A DNA stretch of 64,000 nucleotides from Clostridium sulfidigenes (lineage in GTDB: Bacteria; Bacillota; Clostridia; Clostridiales; Clostridiaceae): positions 1-64,000 of the forward strand of contig NZ_JPMD01000008.1 in assembly GCF_000732635.1 (NCBI RefSeq). Reading direction: 5' to 3'. The notes beneath the pieces were generated by a model. It had not been told where the DNA came from and searched no databases. It was given only the letters and a program-made list of their open reading frames with translations. A program made the position numbers and the translations under genes. Below are positions 50,242 to 58,521 of this stretch, piece by piece (positions within the stretch are counted from its first letter, which is position 1; the number at the start of each line of letters is the position of its first letter).

Positions 50242-51418
50242 ATACGAAAAAAATTTCATTAATGATTGATTCTGCTTTTTCTATACTTAGAGTTGGGTTA
50301 GTTGTTAATATTGAGTATAAAATACCTTCCTTTGATAACTTCATAGGCTTTAAATCAAAATTATCATAGTAGTTTACTTTGTCACCAATTTTTTTATTAG
50401 ATAAAAGATTTATCCAGTAGTTATTCTTAATAAAGGCTAGTTTACTATAAATATTAATTAAGCTACCAAGTTCTTCGCAGATTACTTTTATTAAGGATTC
50501 CTTATTATTGCTGTTGTTTTTATGATGAATAATTATTGAGGCTAAGCTTTCATTTAATTCATTTATTATATTATACCATGGATAATTAGGATTGGTTTTT
50601 GTGAATAAGTGGAAAGGATTTAGCTTATATTTATCCTTGTTGATTAAATAGCAATATGCTAAATTACTAAATCTATTCTTTATACTTTCTAAATTTTCAT
50701 GATTTATTTGAAATGCTATGGTATCTAAATTCAGAATGTTTATCACATCTTCTAAAATTTTTTCTATATTATTAAAATCACTGTAATTTTGTATTAACTC
50801 AATAATAGTGTCATAGGGTAATCCTTTAAAAGGACCTTCGCCAATATAGGTTAGTATATTTGACACTACGTTATTTTTACTTTTTCCAAACTCATAAATG
50901 ATCTCTATGGAGTTCATATAGCACATATCAAGAACTAAAATGTCAATTTTTACATCCATAGAATTCTTTATTAAGTCAATAGCTTTACACATTTCAGGAG
51001 TACCCATCATGTAAGGTACCTCTTGAGTTAAATCTGTTGTATTTCCAACAAAAGATATTCCGTGTCCACCAAGTGCCACCATATAATGTTCTGATGGATA
51101 ACTTTCCATTCCCCATTTAATAAAATCATATAAATTATTGGGATCTGCCATATTTATTTTACCTAAGTCTTGAATTAGTCTTGAATTTGATTTAGATATA
51201 TAATAACGTCTAACTCCAGACCATTGTTCACTTTCCTCGGTGAAAATTTCATTGGGTCTCATTATCTCTGCAATTTTTCTGTTAGCTCTTCCTATTTGCA
51301 TAATAACATTTACATCATCATTTGAACCAACTTTCTCACAATTTATTAGACTTTCATATATTTCTGGTTCAAGTTCATTATTTCCATTAGCATAAATTAA
51401 TATTGTCCAATTACTCAA
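50240..51418 (-). CDS. Clostripain-family (C11) cysteine peptidase homologue
   Basis: 392 residues. WTILIYANGNNELEPEI at the start, the catalytic His119 in YMVALGGHGISF and Cys166 in ILVLDMCYMNS mark the caspase-like C11 fold. Secreted clostripain is made with a signal peptide and self-cleaved at Arg; here there is no signal peptide, so the enzyme would be cytoplasmic, perhaps in the mother cell. The C-terminal half (about 230-392) is helical and not typical for the family. AGGAGG precedes the ATG on the minus strand. The next gene upstream, also minus strand, encodes a small Cys-rich protein; separate transcription is likely as a terminator lies between them. Confidence 0.85.
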   Translation of the reverse strand: MSNWTILIYANGNNELEPEIYESLINCEKVGSNDDVNVIMQIGRANRKIAEIMRPNEIFTEESEQWSGVRRYYISKSNSRLIQDLGKINMADPNNLYDFIKWGMESYPSEHYMVALGGHGISFVGNTTDLTQEVPYMMGTPEMCKAIDLIKNSMDVKIDILVLDMCYMNSIEIIYEFGKSKNNVVSNILTYIGEGPFKGLPYDTIIELIQNYSDFNNIEKILEDVINILNLDTIAFQINHENLESIKNRFSNLAYCYLINKDKYKLNPFHLFTKTNPNYPWYNIINELNESLASIIIHHKNNSNNKESLIKVICEELGSLINIYSKLAFIKNNYWINLLSNKKIGDKVNYYDNFDLKPMKLSKEGILYSILTTNPTLSIEKAESIINEIFFV

Positions 51419-51507
51419 TTGTATACCTCCTTTCTATTGCTTTATCCTAACATAGAATTCTACTATGTATTATATTATTTCTTAATAAATAACTTAAGAT
51501 TCAATAA

Positions 51508-51541
51508 AGAAAGGCCCCCCAAGGTTGGGAGAACTTTCTAT
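51508..51541 (-). terminator. Terminator after the Cys-rich protein gene
   Basis: AGAAAG/CTTTCT outer arms with CCCAA/TTGGG inner stem and a 2x2 internal loop, ending in a T run on the minus strand. Confidence 0.6.
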
Positions 51542-51547
51542 TAAATA

Positions 51548-52015
51548 TTAGTTCATTGATTCTTTTAATATAGAAAAATCAATTCCCCTTGAATTACCAT
51601 TTGGTGGTGGTAACAATTCACAATCAGGTCCAGTTATAATTCCAAAGTCACAAATTCTACCAGCATGAACTGCAACATTTATTTGAGTAGTTTGAAAACA
51701 TCCCTGTAGTGAAAATTGGTATTCACCAACAACATTCTCATTATTTCTATTCCACTTCATCTGTCTTGTTGCTCCTATATTAGAAAGACATGGCTGAGCA
51801 TTATTAGGAGTATATTCAGCTCCCTCTATAGGAGTGAAATTAATCACATTATGCTGTGGGTTGCAAAGTTGGAAAGCAAAGTTGCTAATTCCAGGAGTTG
51901 GTGGACAAGCAACAAATTCAACCCTATACCTCCATGTCTGAACATTATTTACACATATTGGATAACCTTCAACTAATGTTATTCTTATACCATTAAGCTC
52001 CACTGAATCTGCCAT
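51548..52015 (-). CDS. Small Cys-containing protein of unknown function
   Basis: 155 residues from the ATG that follows AAAGGAGGG; an earlier ATG (52045) has no site. A beta-rich chain with well-spaced Cys (PICVNN, VACPP, QLCNPQ, QPCLSN, LQGCFQ, GRICDF, PDCELLPP) and many Asn and aromatic residues (TWRYRVEF, MKWNRNN), ending with a helix DFSILKESMN. It has no signal peptide and no domain I recognise. The Cys spacing suggests cross-linking in an insoluble layer such as a spore coat; this is inference from composition and context. Confidence 0.65.
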   Translation of the reverse strand: MADSVELNGIRITLVEGYPICVNNVQTWRYRVEFVACPPTPGISNFAFQLCNPQHNVINFTPIEGAEYTPNNAQPCLSNIGATRQMKWNRNNENVVGEYQFSLQGCFQTTQINVAVHAGRICDFGIITGPDCELLPPPNGNSRGIDFSILKESMN

Positions 52016-52293
52016 AATATTTTCCCTCCTTTGAGAAAAAATCATTGTTATAATTTATTATATTAAGGAGAACTATCAATGGTACTAGATGTTTATATAA
52101 ATTCATGAAAAATTATTTATTCATCCCTTAAATATAAATTTATCATAAATCCCAAAATATAAATATTATCCCCATTCTCATAATTTCAGGTATTAAAATA
52201 GTAATTTTAAGTAAATTATATAAAAAAGTATAAGTTTCTGTTAAAATAATATTAGAAATTATTTTATATAATTATATAAGGAGGAATTATAAA

Positions 52294-52704
52294 ATGGAAA
52301 AAAAGACAAGGGGATTTTGGACTACATTAGTGTTAGTACTTTACATTCTTGGAGGAATTAATTCGCTTTTTACTCCACTTACAAATAAGAATACAGCCCA
52401 AATATATCCAGAACTTGCCCTTAGCAATGGAATGGTAGTGTTTTCAGTTATATTGGGAATAATAATTATTCTTATTTCTATAGGTATTTTTATGTGGAAA
52501 AAGATGGCGGTATATGCTTTGGCAGTATACTATCCCGTGACATTTCTAGTAAATTTAATTACAATAGATTTTAGTATGGGACCAATAGCAATAGGTATAA
52601 TAATTGGTGGAATAATAAGCATTGTAATATCATATCTAATAGTATTCAGCCTACTTAAAAAAATAAAATATAATGAAGAAGTAGAAAATACAATGAATGT
52701 ATAA
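52294..52704 (+). CDS. Four-helix membrane protein, unknown function
   Basis: 136 residues with four hydrophobic helices: FWTTLVLVLYILGGINSLF, VVFSVILGIIIILISIGIFM, VYALAVYYPVTFLVNLIT and IAIGIIIGGIISIVISYLIV, and a short acidic tail (NEEVENTMNV). The layout resembles small DUF-type membrane proteins of Firmicutes but I cannot name one. AGGAGG is well placed. It precedes the MacAB-like operon but is separated from it by a terminator. Confidence 0.65.
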   Translation: MEKKTRGFWTTLVLVLYILGGINSLFTPLTNKNTAQIYPELALSNGMVVFSVILGIIIILISIGIFMWKKMAVYALAVYYPVTFLVNLITIDFSMGPIAIGIIIGGIISIVISYLIVFSLLKKIKYNEEVENTMNV

Positions 52705-52718
52705 AATTAGTGTGTAGT

Positions 52719-52751
52719 AAATAAAGAAGATAGGTTCTATCTTCTTTATTT
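52719..52751. terminator. Terminator before the efflux operon
   Basis: Perfect 15-bp stem AAATAAAGAAGATAG (52719-52733) / CTATCTTCTTTATTT (52737-52751) with a 3-nt loop, symmetrical. Confidence 0.75.
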
Positions 52752-52780
52752 ATTATAAAATAGGACAAGGAGTGAAGAAT

Positions 52781-53998
52781 TTGAAGATGGATTTCAATCT
52801 TTCAAAGAAGAAAAAGTATATACTGATTGTCATTGCAGTAGTATTATTTATAATACTTTCAGCAGTAATAATTGCTATAAAGTTAAAAGGACCAAAAGAG
52901 AAGACAACAATTACTCATGAAGATAGTTATGAAATCAAAGGAGAAGAAACATTAAAATTTAATGGTATTAGTATTATAAGTGATGAACAAATTATTATTG
53001 TAGATAAGTCACAAGGAGAATTAAAAGATATAAAAGTTAAAGATGGACAAGAGGTAAAGAAAGGCGATGTATTATTTTCTTATCTTAATACTGCAGTTGA
53101 AGATCAAATAGCACAATATGATAGGGAAGTAACTTCAAATAATGGCAAAGTATCTAGAGTGAAGAAGGAAAAGGATAAAGTTAACTCAAGCATTAATAAG
53201 CTACAAGGAGATTTAAATGCTATAAGTGGTGAACTAAATAAAGTTCAGAGTGAAATATCTAAGCTTAGTACATCACAAGAAAAAGAAGCTCAAAGTCAAT
53301 ATAATGAATTATTGAAAACAAAAGATGTCCTTGAAGGTAAGCAACTAGAAGTTTCTCAACAAATAGAAATATTAAGGAGTCAAGTTAATGGCATAGAAAC
53401 TGAAGTAGCAAGTTATGAAGAGGGAAACAAGTCAATAGTAACTGAAAGGGATATTTTAAAGAAAAAAATAGGTAAAGATATAATTGCAGATATAGATGGA
53501 GTAGTGAAAGTAAATAGCAAGGGTATAGATGATCCAACTGTAGCCTATATGAGAATAATATCTAAAGAGCCTTTAGTTAAAGCAGAAGTTTCTGAATTTG
53601 ATGTAAAGAATTTAAAAATAGATGATGAAGTAATGTTAAAGGTTATTAGTAGTGGAGAATATATTAAAGGTACTATAACTGAAATTGACGAGCTACCTAT
53701 TGAAGAACCAGGAAGAACTACAACAGGATACAATTTTTACATAAAACCAGAAAAGAGTATCAGAATAGGGTTTAGCTTAGAGGTTAAGTGCAATTACAAA
53801 GGAATAGAAATACCTAAAGATTATGTATATGAAAAAGATTCTAAGATACATATACTTAAGGAAAAAGGCGAATCTTATGAAGATATAGAAATAAAAGCAA
53901 CTTTAGAAAATGATAAGTATTATTTATTAGATGGAGCTATAGGGATAGGAGATAGGTTGATTAAAAATCCTTCTACGGTACTAGAAGGGAGCAAATAA
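52781..53998 (+). CDS. Membrane-fusion/adaptor protein (MacA/YknX type)
   Basis: 405 residues from the TTG 8 bp after AAGGAG; a GTG at 52772 overlaps the site and an ATG at 52787 is also possible. One N-terminal membrane anchor (ILIVIAVVLFIILSAVIIAI), a lipoyl/barrel-sandwich part with LKDIKVKDGQEVKKGDVLFSY, a long coiled coil (about 115-225), the second lipoyl half IIADIDGVVKVNS, and beta-barrel domains after. It is an HlyD-family adaptor working with the following ATPase and permease, as in YknXYZ/MacAB exporters of peptides or drugs. Confidence 0.88.
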   Translation: MKMDFNLSKKKKYILIVIAVVLFIILSAVIIAIKLKGPKEKTTITHEDSYEIKGEETLKFNGISIISDEQIIIVDKSQGELKDIKVKDGQEVKKGDVLFSYLNTAVEDQIAQYDREVTSNNGKVSRVKKEKDKVNSSINKLQGDLNAISGELNKVQSEISKLSTSQEKEAQSQYNELLKTKDVLEGKQLEVSQQIEILRSQVNGIETEVASYEEGNKSIVTERDILKKKIGKDIIADIDGVVKVNSKGIDDPTVAYMRIISKEPLVKAEVSEFDVKNLKIDDEVMLKVISSGEYIKGTITEIDELPIEEPGRTTTGYNFYIKPEKSIRIGFSLEVKCNYKGIEIPKDYVYEKDSKIHILKEKGESYEDIEIKATLENDKYYLLDGAIGIGDRLIKNPSTVLEGSK

Positions 53999-54000
53999 TT

Positions 54001-54672
54001 ATGATTAAATTAAAAGACATAAATAAGTTTTATGTTACGGGGGATGAAACTCTTCAGGCATTAAAGAATGTTAATTTAGAGATAAATAAGGGTGAGTTTC
54101 TAGCAATAATGGGACCCTCTGGATCAGGAAAATCAACACTTATGAAAATATTAGGATTGCTGGATAAAAAGTTTGATGGAAGTTACACATTTTTAGATAA
54201 AAATATAAGTTCTTTTTCAGATGATGCTTTAAGTAAGTTTAGAAATGAAAAGATAGGATTTGTATTTCAAGATTTTAACCTTATAAAAAGGCTTTCAATA
54301 AAAGAAAATATTGAAATACCTATGCTTTATAGAGGTCATAGAATAAAGGAAACCAAGAAGCGAGTTGTAGAACTATTAAAAAAGGTTAATCTTGAGAGTA
54401 AAATAAATAAGTATCCTACTGAATTATCAGGAGGACAACAACAGAGGGTATCCATTGCTAGAGCATTAATTAATAATCCGGATATAATAATTGCAGACGA
54501 GCCTACAGGTGCTTTAGACAGCCATACATCTAAGGAAATAATGGGTATGTTTAAAGAACTTAATGATGAAGGAATTACTATAATTTTAATCACCCATGAT
54601 ATAAATGTAGCAAGACAAGCTAATCGAGTAATGTCTATTTTCGATGGTGAGCTTAAGGAAGGAGAATTTTAG
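54001..54672 (+). CDS. ABC exporter ATP-binding protein (MacB/LolD/YknY type)
   Basis: 223-residue ATPase of the MacB class. Walker A GPSGSGKST (about 38-46), Q-loop GFVFQDFNLIKRL, signature LSGGQQQRVSIARAL, Walker B IIIADEPTGALDSHTS, and switch His in LITHDINVA. Starts 2 bp after the adaptor gene and its stop directly abuts the permease ATG, so the three are co-translated. Powers a mechanotransmission-type exporter; substrate unknown. Confidence 0.93.
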   Translation: MIKLKDINKFYVTGDETLQALKNVNLEINKGEFLAIMGPSGSGKSTLMKILGLLDKKFDGSYTFLDKNISSFSDDALSKFRNEKIGFVFQDFNLIKRLSIKENIEIPMLYRGHRIKETKKRVVELLKKVNLESKINKYPTELSGGQQQRVSIARALINNPDIIIADEPTGALDSHTSKEIMGMFKELNDEGITIILITHDINVARQANRVMSIFDGELKEGEF

Positions 54673-55875
54673 ATGAAGCTTAGTGTTCTAATTTTTTCTG
54701 CTTTAAGAAATCTTATAAGAAATAGAAAAAGATCTTTCTTAACTATGTTAGGTATAATAATAGGAATAGCAGCAGTAATTACCATAGTTGCATTAGGTGA
54801 GGGGTATAAGAATAAAACTATAAAAGACTTTACAGGGGAAAACGAAGGTAAAGTTGTATTAAATGCCATGTTTACTCCATCAAATGCGGAACATATTAAT
54901 GCTACAGGAAATAGTTTTAATAATAATGATAAAAGAGCTGTAGAAAGATTACAAGGAATTGAATCAGTAGAGTATATATATTCTAGCAATGAATATGGTG
55001 AGCTTGTAGATTTACAGGTGAGGGGAGCTACCATTCAAGGAATGGCTTCAGAGGTAGAAAAAACTGATTCTCCAAAGATTATAGGAAGAAATTTAAGTGA
55101 AAAAGATAATGAAAATTCAACAAGAACCATGGTATTAAGAGAAAGCGTAATTGGTGATAAGGTTGGAGAAAAAGAAGAGTTAATTGGAGGTATTGCAACC
55201 TTAAAGGGTATTACCTTTGAAATTGTAGGTATTATAGAATCTGATGAAGATGAGGAATTTAGCTTTAGCTTTAAACCAGATATTCAAATTCCAAAGAATA
55301 CCTATGATAAGTTTTTCCCTTCTAGTGATGTAGTTCAAGGCATGAGCATTACCTTAGTTAATGGAGTAAATGTTAAGGATACTATTAAGAGTATAGAAAA
55401 CACCCTTAATGAGGAAGGCTCTAAAAAAGCTGAAGGAGAATATATGGTGATGGATACCAGTGGAATAATAAAAATCATGGGTTCAGTACTAAATACATTA
55501 ACTTTATTTATTGCTGGAGTTGCTGGAATATCATTATTTATTGCGGGAATAGGGGTTATGAACATGGTTTATACTTCTGTTTCTGAGAGAACTTTAGAAA
55601 TTGGAATTAAGAGATCAATAGGAGCCAGAAGAAAAGATATAAAGCGAGAGTTTTTAGTAGAAGGAGTTGTTATTACTGTCACTGGTGGAGTGATAGGATA
55701 TGTATTTGGAATAATAATTGCTAATATCATATCTTATTTTATGCATATGGCAATAATCCCAAGTCTATTTACTGCATCTGTAGCTATAGGAATTTCCATA
55801 TTTATAGGTATAGTATCTAGTATAATTCCTGCTAATAAGGCTGCGAGTGCAAATACCATTGATATACTAAAATAA
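54673..55875 (+). CDS. ABC exporter permease, FtsX/MacB type
   Basis: 400 residues. One N-terminal helix (RSFLTMLGIIIGIAAVITIV), a large extracytoplasmic domain (about 45-270) and three C-terminal helices with ISLFIAGIGVMNMVYTSVSERTLEIGIKRSIGA, of which TSVSERTLEIGIKRSIGA is the hallmark of this family (RTxEIGIRRAIGA). It would pair with the preceding ATPase as a dimer. Typical roles are export of antimicrobial peptides, or envelope stress defence. No dedicated sensor gene lies beside it. Confidence 0.92.
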   Translation: MKLSVLIFSALRNLIRNRKRSFLTMLGIIIGIAAVITIVALGEGYKNKTIKDFTGENEGKVVLNAMFTPSNAEHINATGNSFNNNDKRAVERLQGIESVEYIYSSNEYGELVDLQVRGATIQGMASEVEKTDSPKIIGRNLSEKDNENSTRTMVLRESVIGDKVGEKEELIGGIATLKGITFEIVGIIESDEDEEFSFSFKPDIQIPKNTYDKFFPSSDVVQGMSITLVNGVNVKDTIKSIENTLNEEGSKKAEGEYMVMDTSGIIKIMGSVLNTLTLFIAGVAGISLFIAGIGVMNMVYTSVSERTLEIGIKRSIGARRKDIKREFLVEGVVITVTGGVIGYVFGIIIANIISYFMHMAIIPSLFTASVAIGISIFIGIVSSIIPANKAASANTIDILK

Positions 55876-55880
55876 AAATA

Positions 55881-55913
55881 GTGGTAGACTTTTTAAATAT
55901 AAAGGTCTACCAC
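55881..55913. terminator. Bidirectional terminator
   Basis: GTGGTAGAC (55881-55889) / GTCTACCAC (55905-55913), shared by the convergent permease and Crp-type genes, with T-rich flanks. Confidence 0.78.
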
Positions 55914-55917
55914 TTAT

Positions 55918-56577
55918 CTATTTATCAAGGTTTACTATGGTAATAGAATATGCATCGTATTCTATTAACCCATCTTTTCTCATTTTATTTAATTCACGGG
56001 ATAATGAGGATCTTTGTACCCCGAATTTTTCTGCTAAATCCTTTTTAGTTACTTCTAGTTTAATTATATTACTCTTTTGAACATAGCTTTCATACATTAG
56101 AAAGTCAATTATGCATTGTCTTATAGACTTAAGAGAAAGTGTTTTTATTTTATCTGTTAAAATTAAGGTTTTGTCTGAGATGGAGTGAAGAAATTTAGAT
56201 AAAAAAGTAGTATTACTTTGGCAGAGGCTTAAAACTAAATCTTTTTTTAAGTGTATAAGTGTTACTTCCGTTTTGGCTAGAACCATCATTGGATAAAAGT
56301 TTTTATGGGAAAAAAGAAGATTTCCTCCTAGTTCACTGCCGATAGTAAAATCACTTATTGAAATATAGTTTCCTTTCTCATCAGTGCTTTGTACAGAGAC
56401 AATTCCTTTCAAGACTATATCAAAAGTAACACATTTTTCATTTTGAAAATAAATTACGGAATTTTTTTTATAAGTTTTTATATTGAAAGAATCTTGTACA
56501 AATAAATGATTAATAGTGCTCAAAGAAATATCTTTAAATAATTCTGTATTTTCAAGAATAGAAATAAAATCTATCAT
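55918..56577 (-). CDS. Crp/Fnr-family transcriptional regulator
   Basis: 219 residues. N-terminal cyclic-nucleotide-like sensor barrel (about 20-130; SISDFTIGSELGGNLLFS) and a C-terminal winged helix (about 150-215; KKDLAEKFGVQRSSLSRELNKM). The Cys set of oxygen-sensing Fnr is absent, so it is not an FeS sensor; the ligand is unknown. Divergent from a permease-cupin operon, whose promoter carries a 16-bp palindrome likely bound by this protein. This arrangement (Crp-type regulator beside a small uptake or redox gene) is common in clostridia. Confidence 0.9.
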   Translation of the reverse strand: MIDFISILENTELFKDISLSTINHLFVQDSFNIKTYKKNSVIYFQNEKCVTFDIVLKGIVSVQSTDEKGNYISISDFTIGSELGGNLLFSHKNFYPMMVLAKTEVTLIHLKKDLVLSLCQSNTTFLSKFLHSISDKTLILTDKIKTLSLKSIRQCIIDFLMYESYVQKSNIIKLEVTKKDLAEKFGVQRSSLSRELNKMRKDGLIEYDAYSITIVNLDK

Positions 56578-56601
56578 TATTATTTCCCCTTTTTCAAAAT
56601 T

Positions 56602-56626
56602 AGTTACCTTGGTAACTGATTATAAT
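56602..56626 (+). promoter_or_regulatory. Crp-type operator and promoter of the permease operon
   Basis: Perfect palindrome AGTTACC-TT-GGTAACT (56602-56617) followed after 3 bp by TATAAT (56621-56626). The palindrome covers the -35 region, which has no sigma-A match. A second TATAAT is at 56639-56644. Confidence 0.6.
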
Positions 56627-56675
56627 ATTAAAACAAATTATAATACAAGTAAAGATGTTGAAGGGAGAGAATAAA

Positions 56676-57158
56676 ATGGATATTTTCACAATAATTCTTT
56701 GGGTAATTACATTGACTTGGTTTATTTGGTCCATAATTAAAGATAAAAAGAAAACTTTTAACTCCATTAAAATGTCAACGGGACTAATGAAAAGCATGAT
56801 AGGAGAAATTATAGGAATACTTTTTCTTATAGGATTAATACTTACATTCATTCCACCAGATACAATTAAATATTATTTAGGGCAATCTAATATTTTTATT
56901 TCTACAATTATTTCTGCATTTGTAGGAAGCATCACTTTAATACCAGCTTTTGTTGCTTTTCCACTGGTAGGTTCCCTAGTAAATGCAGGAGCTAGTATAG
57001 TTCCTATAGTGGCATTTTTAACAACTCTTACCATGGTTGGTTTTGTTACATTTCCTCTTGAAAAAAGAGAATTTGGTGTTAAGTTTGCATTGATTAGAAA
57101 CTCATTAAGCTTTATATTTGCTGTGGTTATAGCACTTTTCATGGGGGTGATAATATGA
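56676..57158 (+). CDS. Permease half A (ArsP/DUF318-like, split)
   Basis: 160 residues from the ATG after GAAGGGAGAG; a longer frame upstream has no separate site. An N-terminal helix, a short basic loop and four more helices: LIGLILTFIPPDTIKYYLG, IISAFVGSITLIPAFVAFPL, VGSLVNAGASIVPIVAFLTT and FALIRNSLSFIFAVVIALF. Related to one half of the PF03773 permeases (ArsP and relatives, family name from memory), normally a single chain of two repeats. Its last 4 bp overlap the next gene. Confidence 0.75.
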   Translation: MDIFTIILWVITLTWFIWSIIKDKKKTFNSIKMSTGLMKSMIGEIIGILFLIGLILTFIPPDTIKYYLGQSNIFISTIISAFVGSITLIPAFVAFPLVGSLVNAGASIVPIVAFLTTLTMVGFVTFPLEKREFGVKFALIRNSLSFIFAVVIALFMGVII

Positions 57159-57880
57159 GCTTAATTATTAAAAAAGTAAAAGATAATATATTATTAACTT
57201 TTGTTATTTTAACTTATTTGTTTTTATTGATTTTTATGCCGGATAAAGGAATTATAGCTTTAAATAATAGCTTATATTATGTGAAAGAAATGATTATAAT
57301 AATGCCAGTAATACTTCTACTAACATCTCTCATTGAGGGATGGGTTCCTAAAAAAACTATAGAAAATGCACTAGGTGAAGGTTCAGGGGTTAAAGGATAT
57401 ATATTTTCCTTTTTACTAGGTAGTTTTTCAGCAGGTCCTATTTATGCAGCTTTTCCTGTATGTAAGATGCTTATAAAAAAAGGAGCCAGTATAGCAAATA
57501 TAGTAATAATCTTAAGTGCTTGGGCAGTAATTAAGATTCCGATGTTAGCAAATGAATCTAAGTTTTTAGGTCCTAAATTTATGGTGATTCGATGGAGTTT
57601 AACTACAATATCTATTATTATAATGGCAATTATAACTTCAAGATTTGTTAAAAAAGAAGAATTACCTAAAGAAGATATTATAGAAAAGGAAGATGCAATA
57701 CTAATTATAGAAGAGGACTTTTGTATTGGTTGTGGATTATGTACAAGGATAGCATCAGAAGATTTTATATTAGAAAATAAAAAAGCAAAGGTAAATAAAA
57801 ATATATTAATATCACAAGAAAGTGAAAAGATTAAACTAGCTATATATAAATGTCCTGCAAAGGCAATTAAGTATAAATAA
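57155..57880 (+). CDS. Permease half B with C-terminal ferredoxin domain
   Basis: 241 residues. Helices LLTFVILTYLFLLIFMP-like at the start, then the second permease repeat with EGWVPKKTIENALGEGSGVKG, SAGPIYAAFPVCKMLIKKGAS and SAWAVIKIPMLANESKFLG. After residue about 190 a short ferredoxin-like domain follows: EDFCIGCGLC, then a distant Cys in YKCPAKAIKY, giving four Cys for one [4Fe-4S] cluster. Starts 4 bp before the end of the half A gene (overlap), so both halves are translationally coupled. A permease carrying an FeS domain suggests redox-linked transport or sensing. Confidence 0.75.
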   Translation: MSLIIKKVKDNILLTFVILTYLFLLIFMPDKGIIALNNSLYYVKEMIIIMPVILLLTSLIEGWVPKKTIENALGEGSGVKGYIFSFLLGSFSAGPIYAAFPVCKMLIKKGASIANIVIILSAWAVIKIPMLANESKFLGPKFMVIRWSLTTISIIIMAIITSRFVKKEELPKEDIIEKEDAILIIEEDFCIGCGLCTRIASEDFILENKKAKVNKNILISQESEKIKLAIYKCPAKAIKYK

Positions 57881-57918
57881 TATACTACAAAAATAAAAAT
57901 ATAAAGGAGAAATTTATA

Positions 57919-58233
57919 ATGGTTGAAAAAATTTATCAAATGACTAATAGCGATAGTAGAACAGTTGAAATGCTTATTTCAGATGAAAATGTTCATTACT
58001 TACACATGATTTTTAATAAAGGAGAAGGACTTCCAGAGCATTTTTCAAATTCTAATGTATATATGGCTGTACTAAAAGGCACGTTATCAATTGTATTAGA
58101 TGACCAAGAAATTCATGAATACAAAGAAGGCACTATATTAAAAATACCATTTAAAACTAAGATGAATGTTGGTAATAAACATGATGAAATTTTAGAATTA
58201 ACTGTGGTAAAGTCACCTGCTCCATCTAAATAA
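57919..58233 (+). CDS. Single-domain cupin protein
   Basis: 104 residues, one beta-barrel cupin. HYLHMIFNKGEGLPEHFSNS carries the first-motif His/Glu pattern and GTLSIVLDDQEIHEYKEGTIL the second; the usual two His of motif 1 are reduced to one or two, so metal binding is uncertain. AAAGGAG precedes the ATG. 38 bp after the ferredoxin-tailed permease, last gene of that operon. Role unknown; could be a small sensor or storage partner of the permease. Confidence 0.8.
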   Translation: MVEKIYQMTNSDSRTVEMLISDENVHYLHMIFNKGEGLPEHFSNSNVYMAVLKGTLSIVLDDQEIHEYKEGTILKIPFKTKMNVGNKHDEILELTVVKSPAPSK

Positions 58234-58308
58234 TTACACAATAGGGTAAAAGCTTTTAATTAATATATATAATTTACTCAATTTAAAATAAATAATTGAA
58301 CAAGTTGA

Positions 58309-58350
58309 AAAAGCTGTTGAATATTCAATGTAATATTCAATAGCTTTTAT
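58309..58350 (+). terminator. Terminator after the cupin gene
   Basis: AAAAGCTGTTGAATATT (58309-58325) pairs with AATATTCAATAGCTTTT (58332-58348), one G-U pair, followed by ATTC. Confidence 0.75.
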
Positions 58351-58521
58351 TCTATTACTGTAATTTTCAACAGAGCCTAAGTAATAATAAATTTATTCAT
58401 AATAAAATATTGTGGTATAAATGTATTTAATTTCTATAATGGATAATTATTGTTTGTTGAAATAAGTTATTCTTAAAGTTAAAATAAAAATAAAGTCTTA
58501 AATACATGGAGAAGAAATAAT

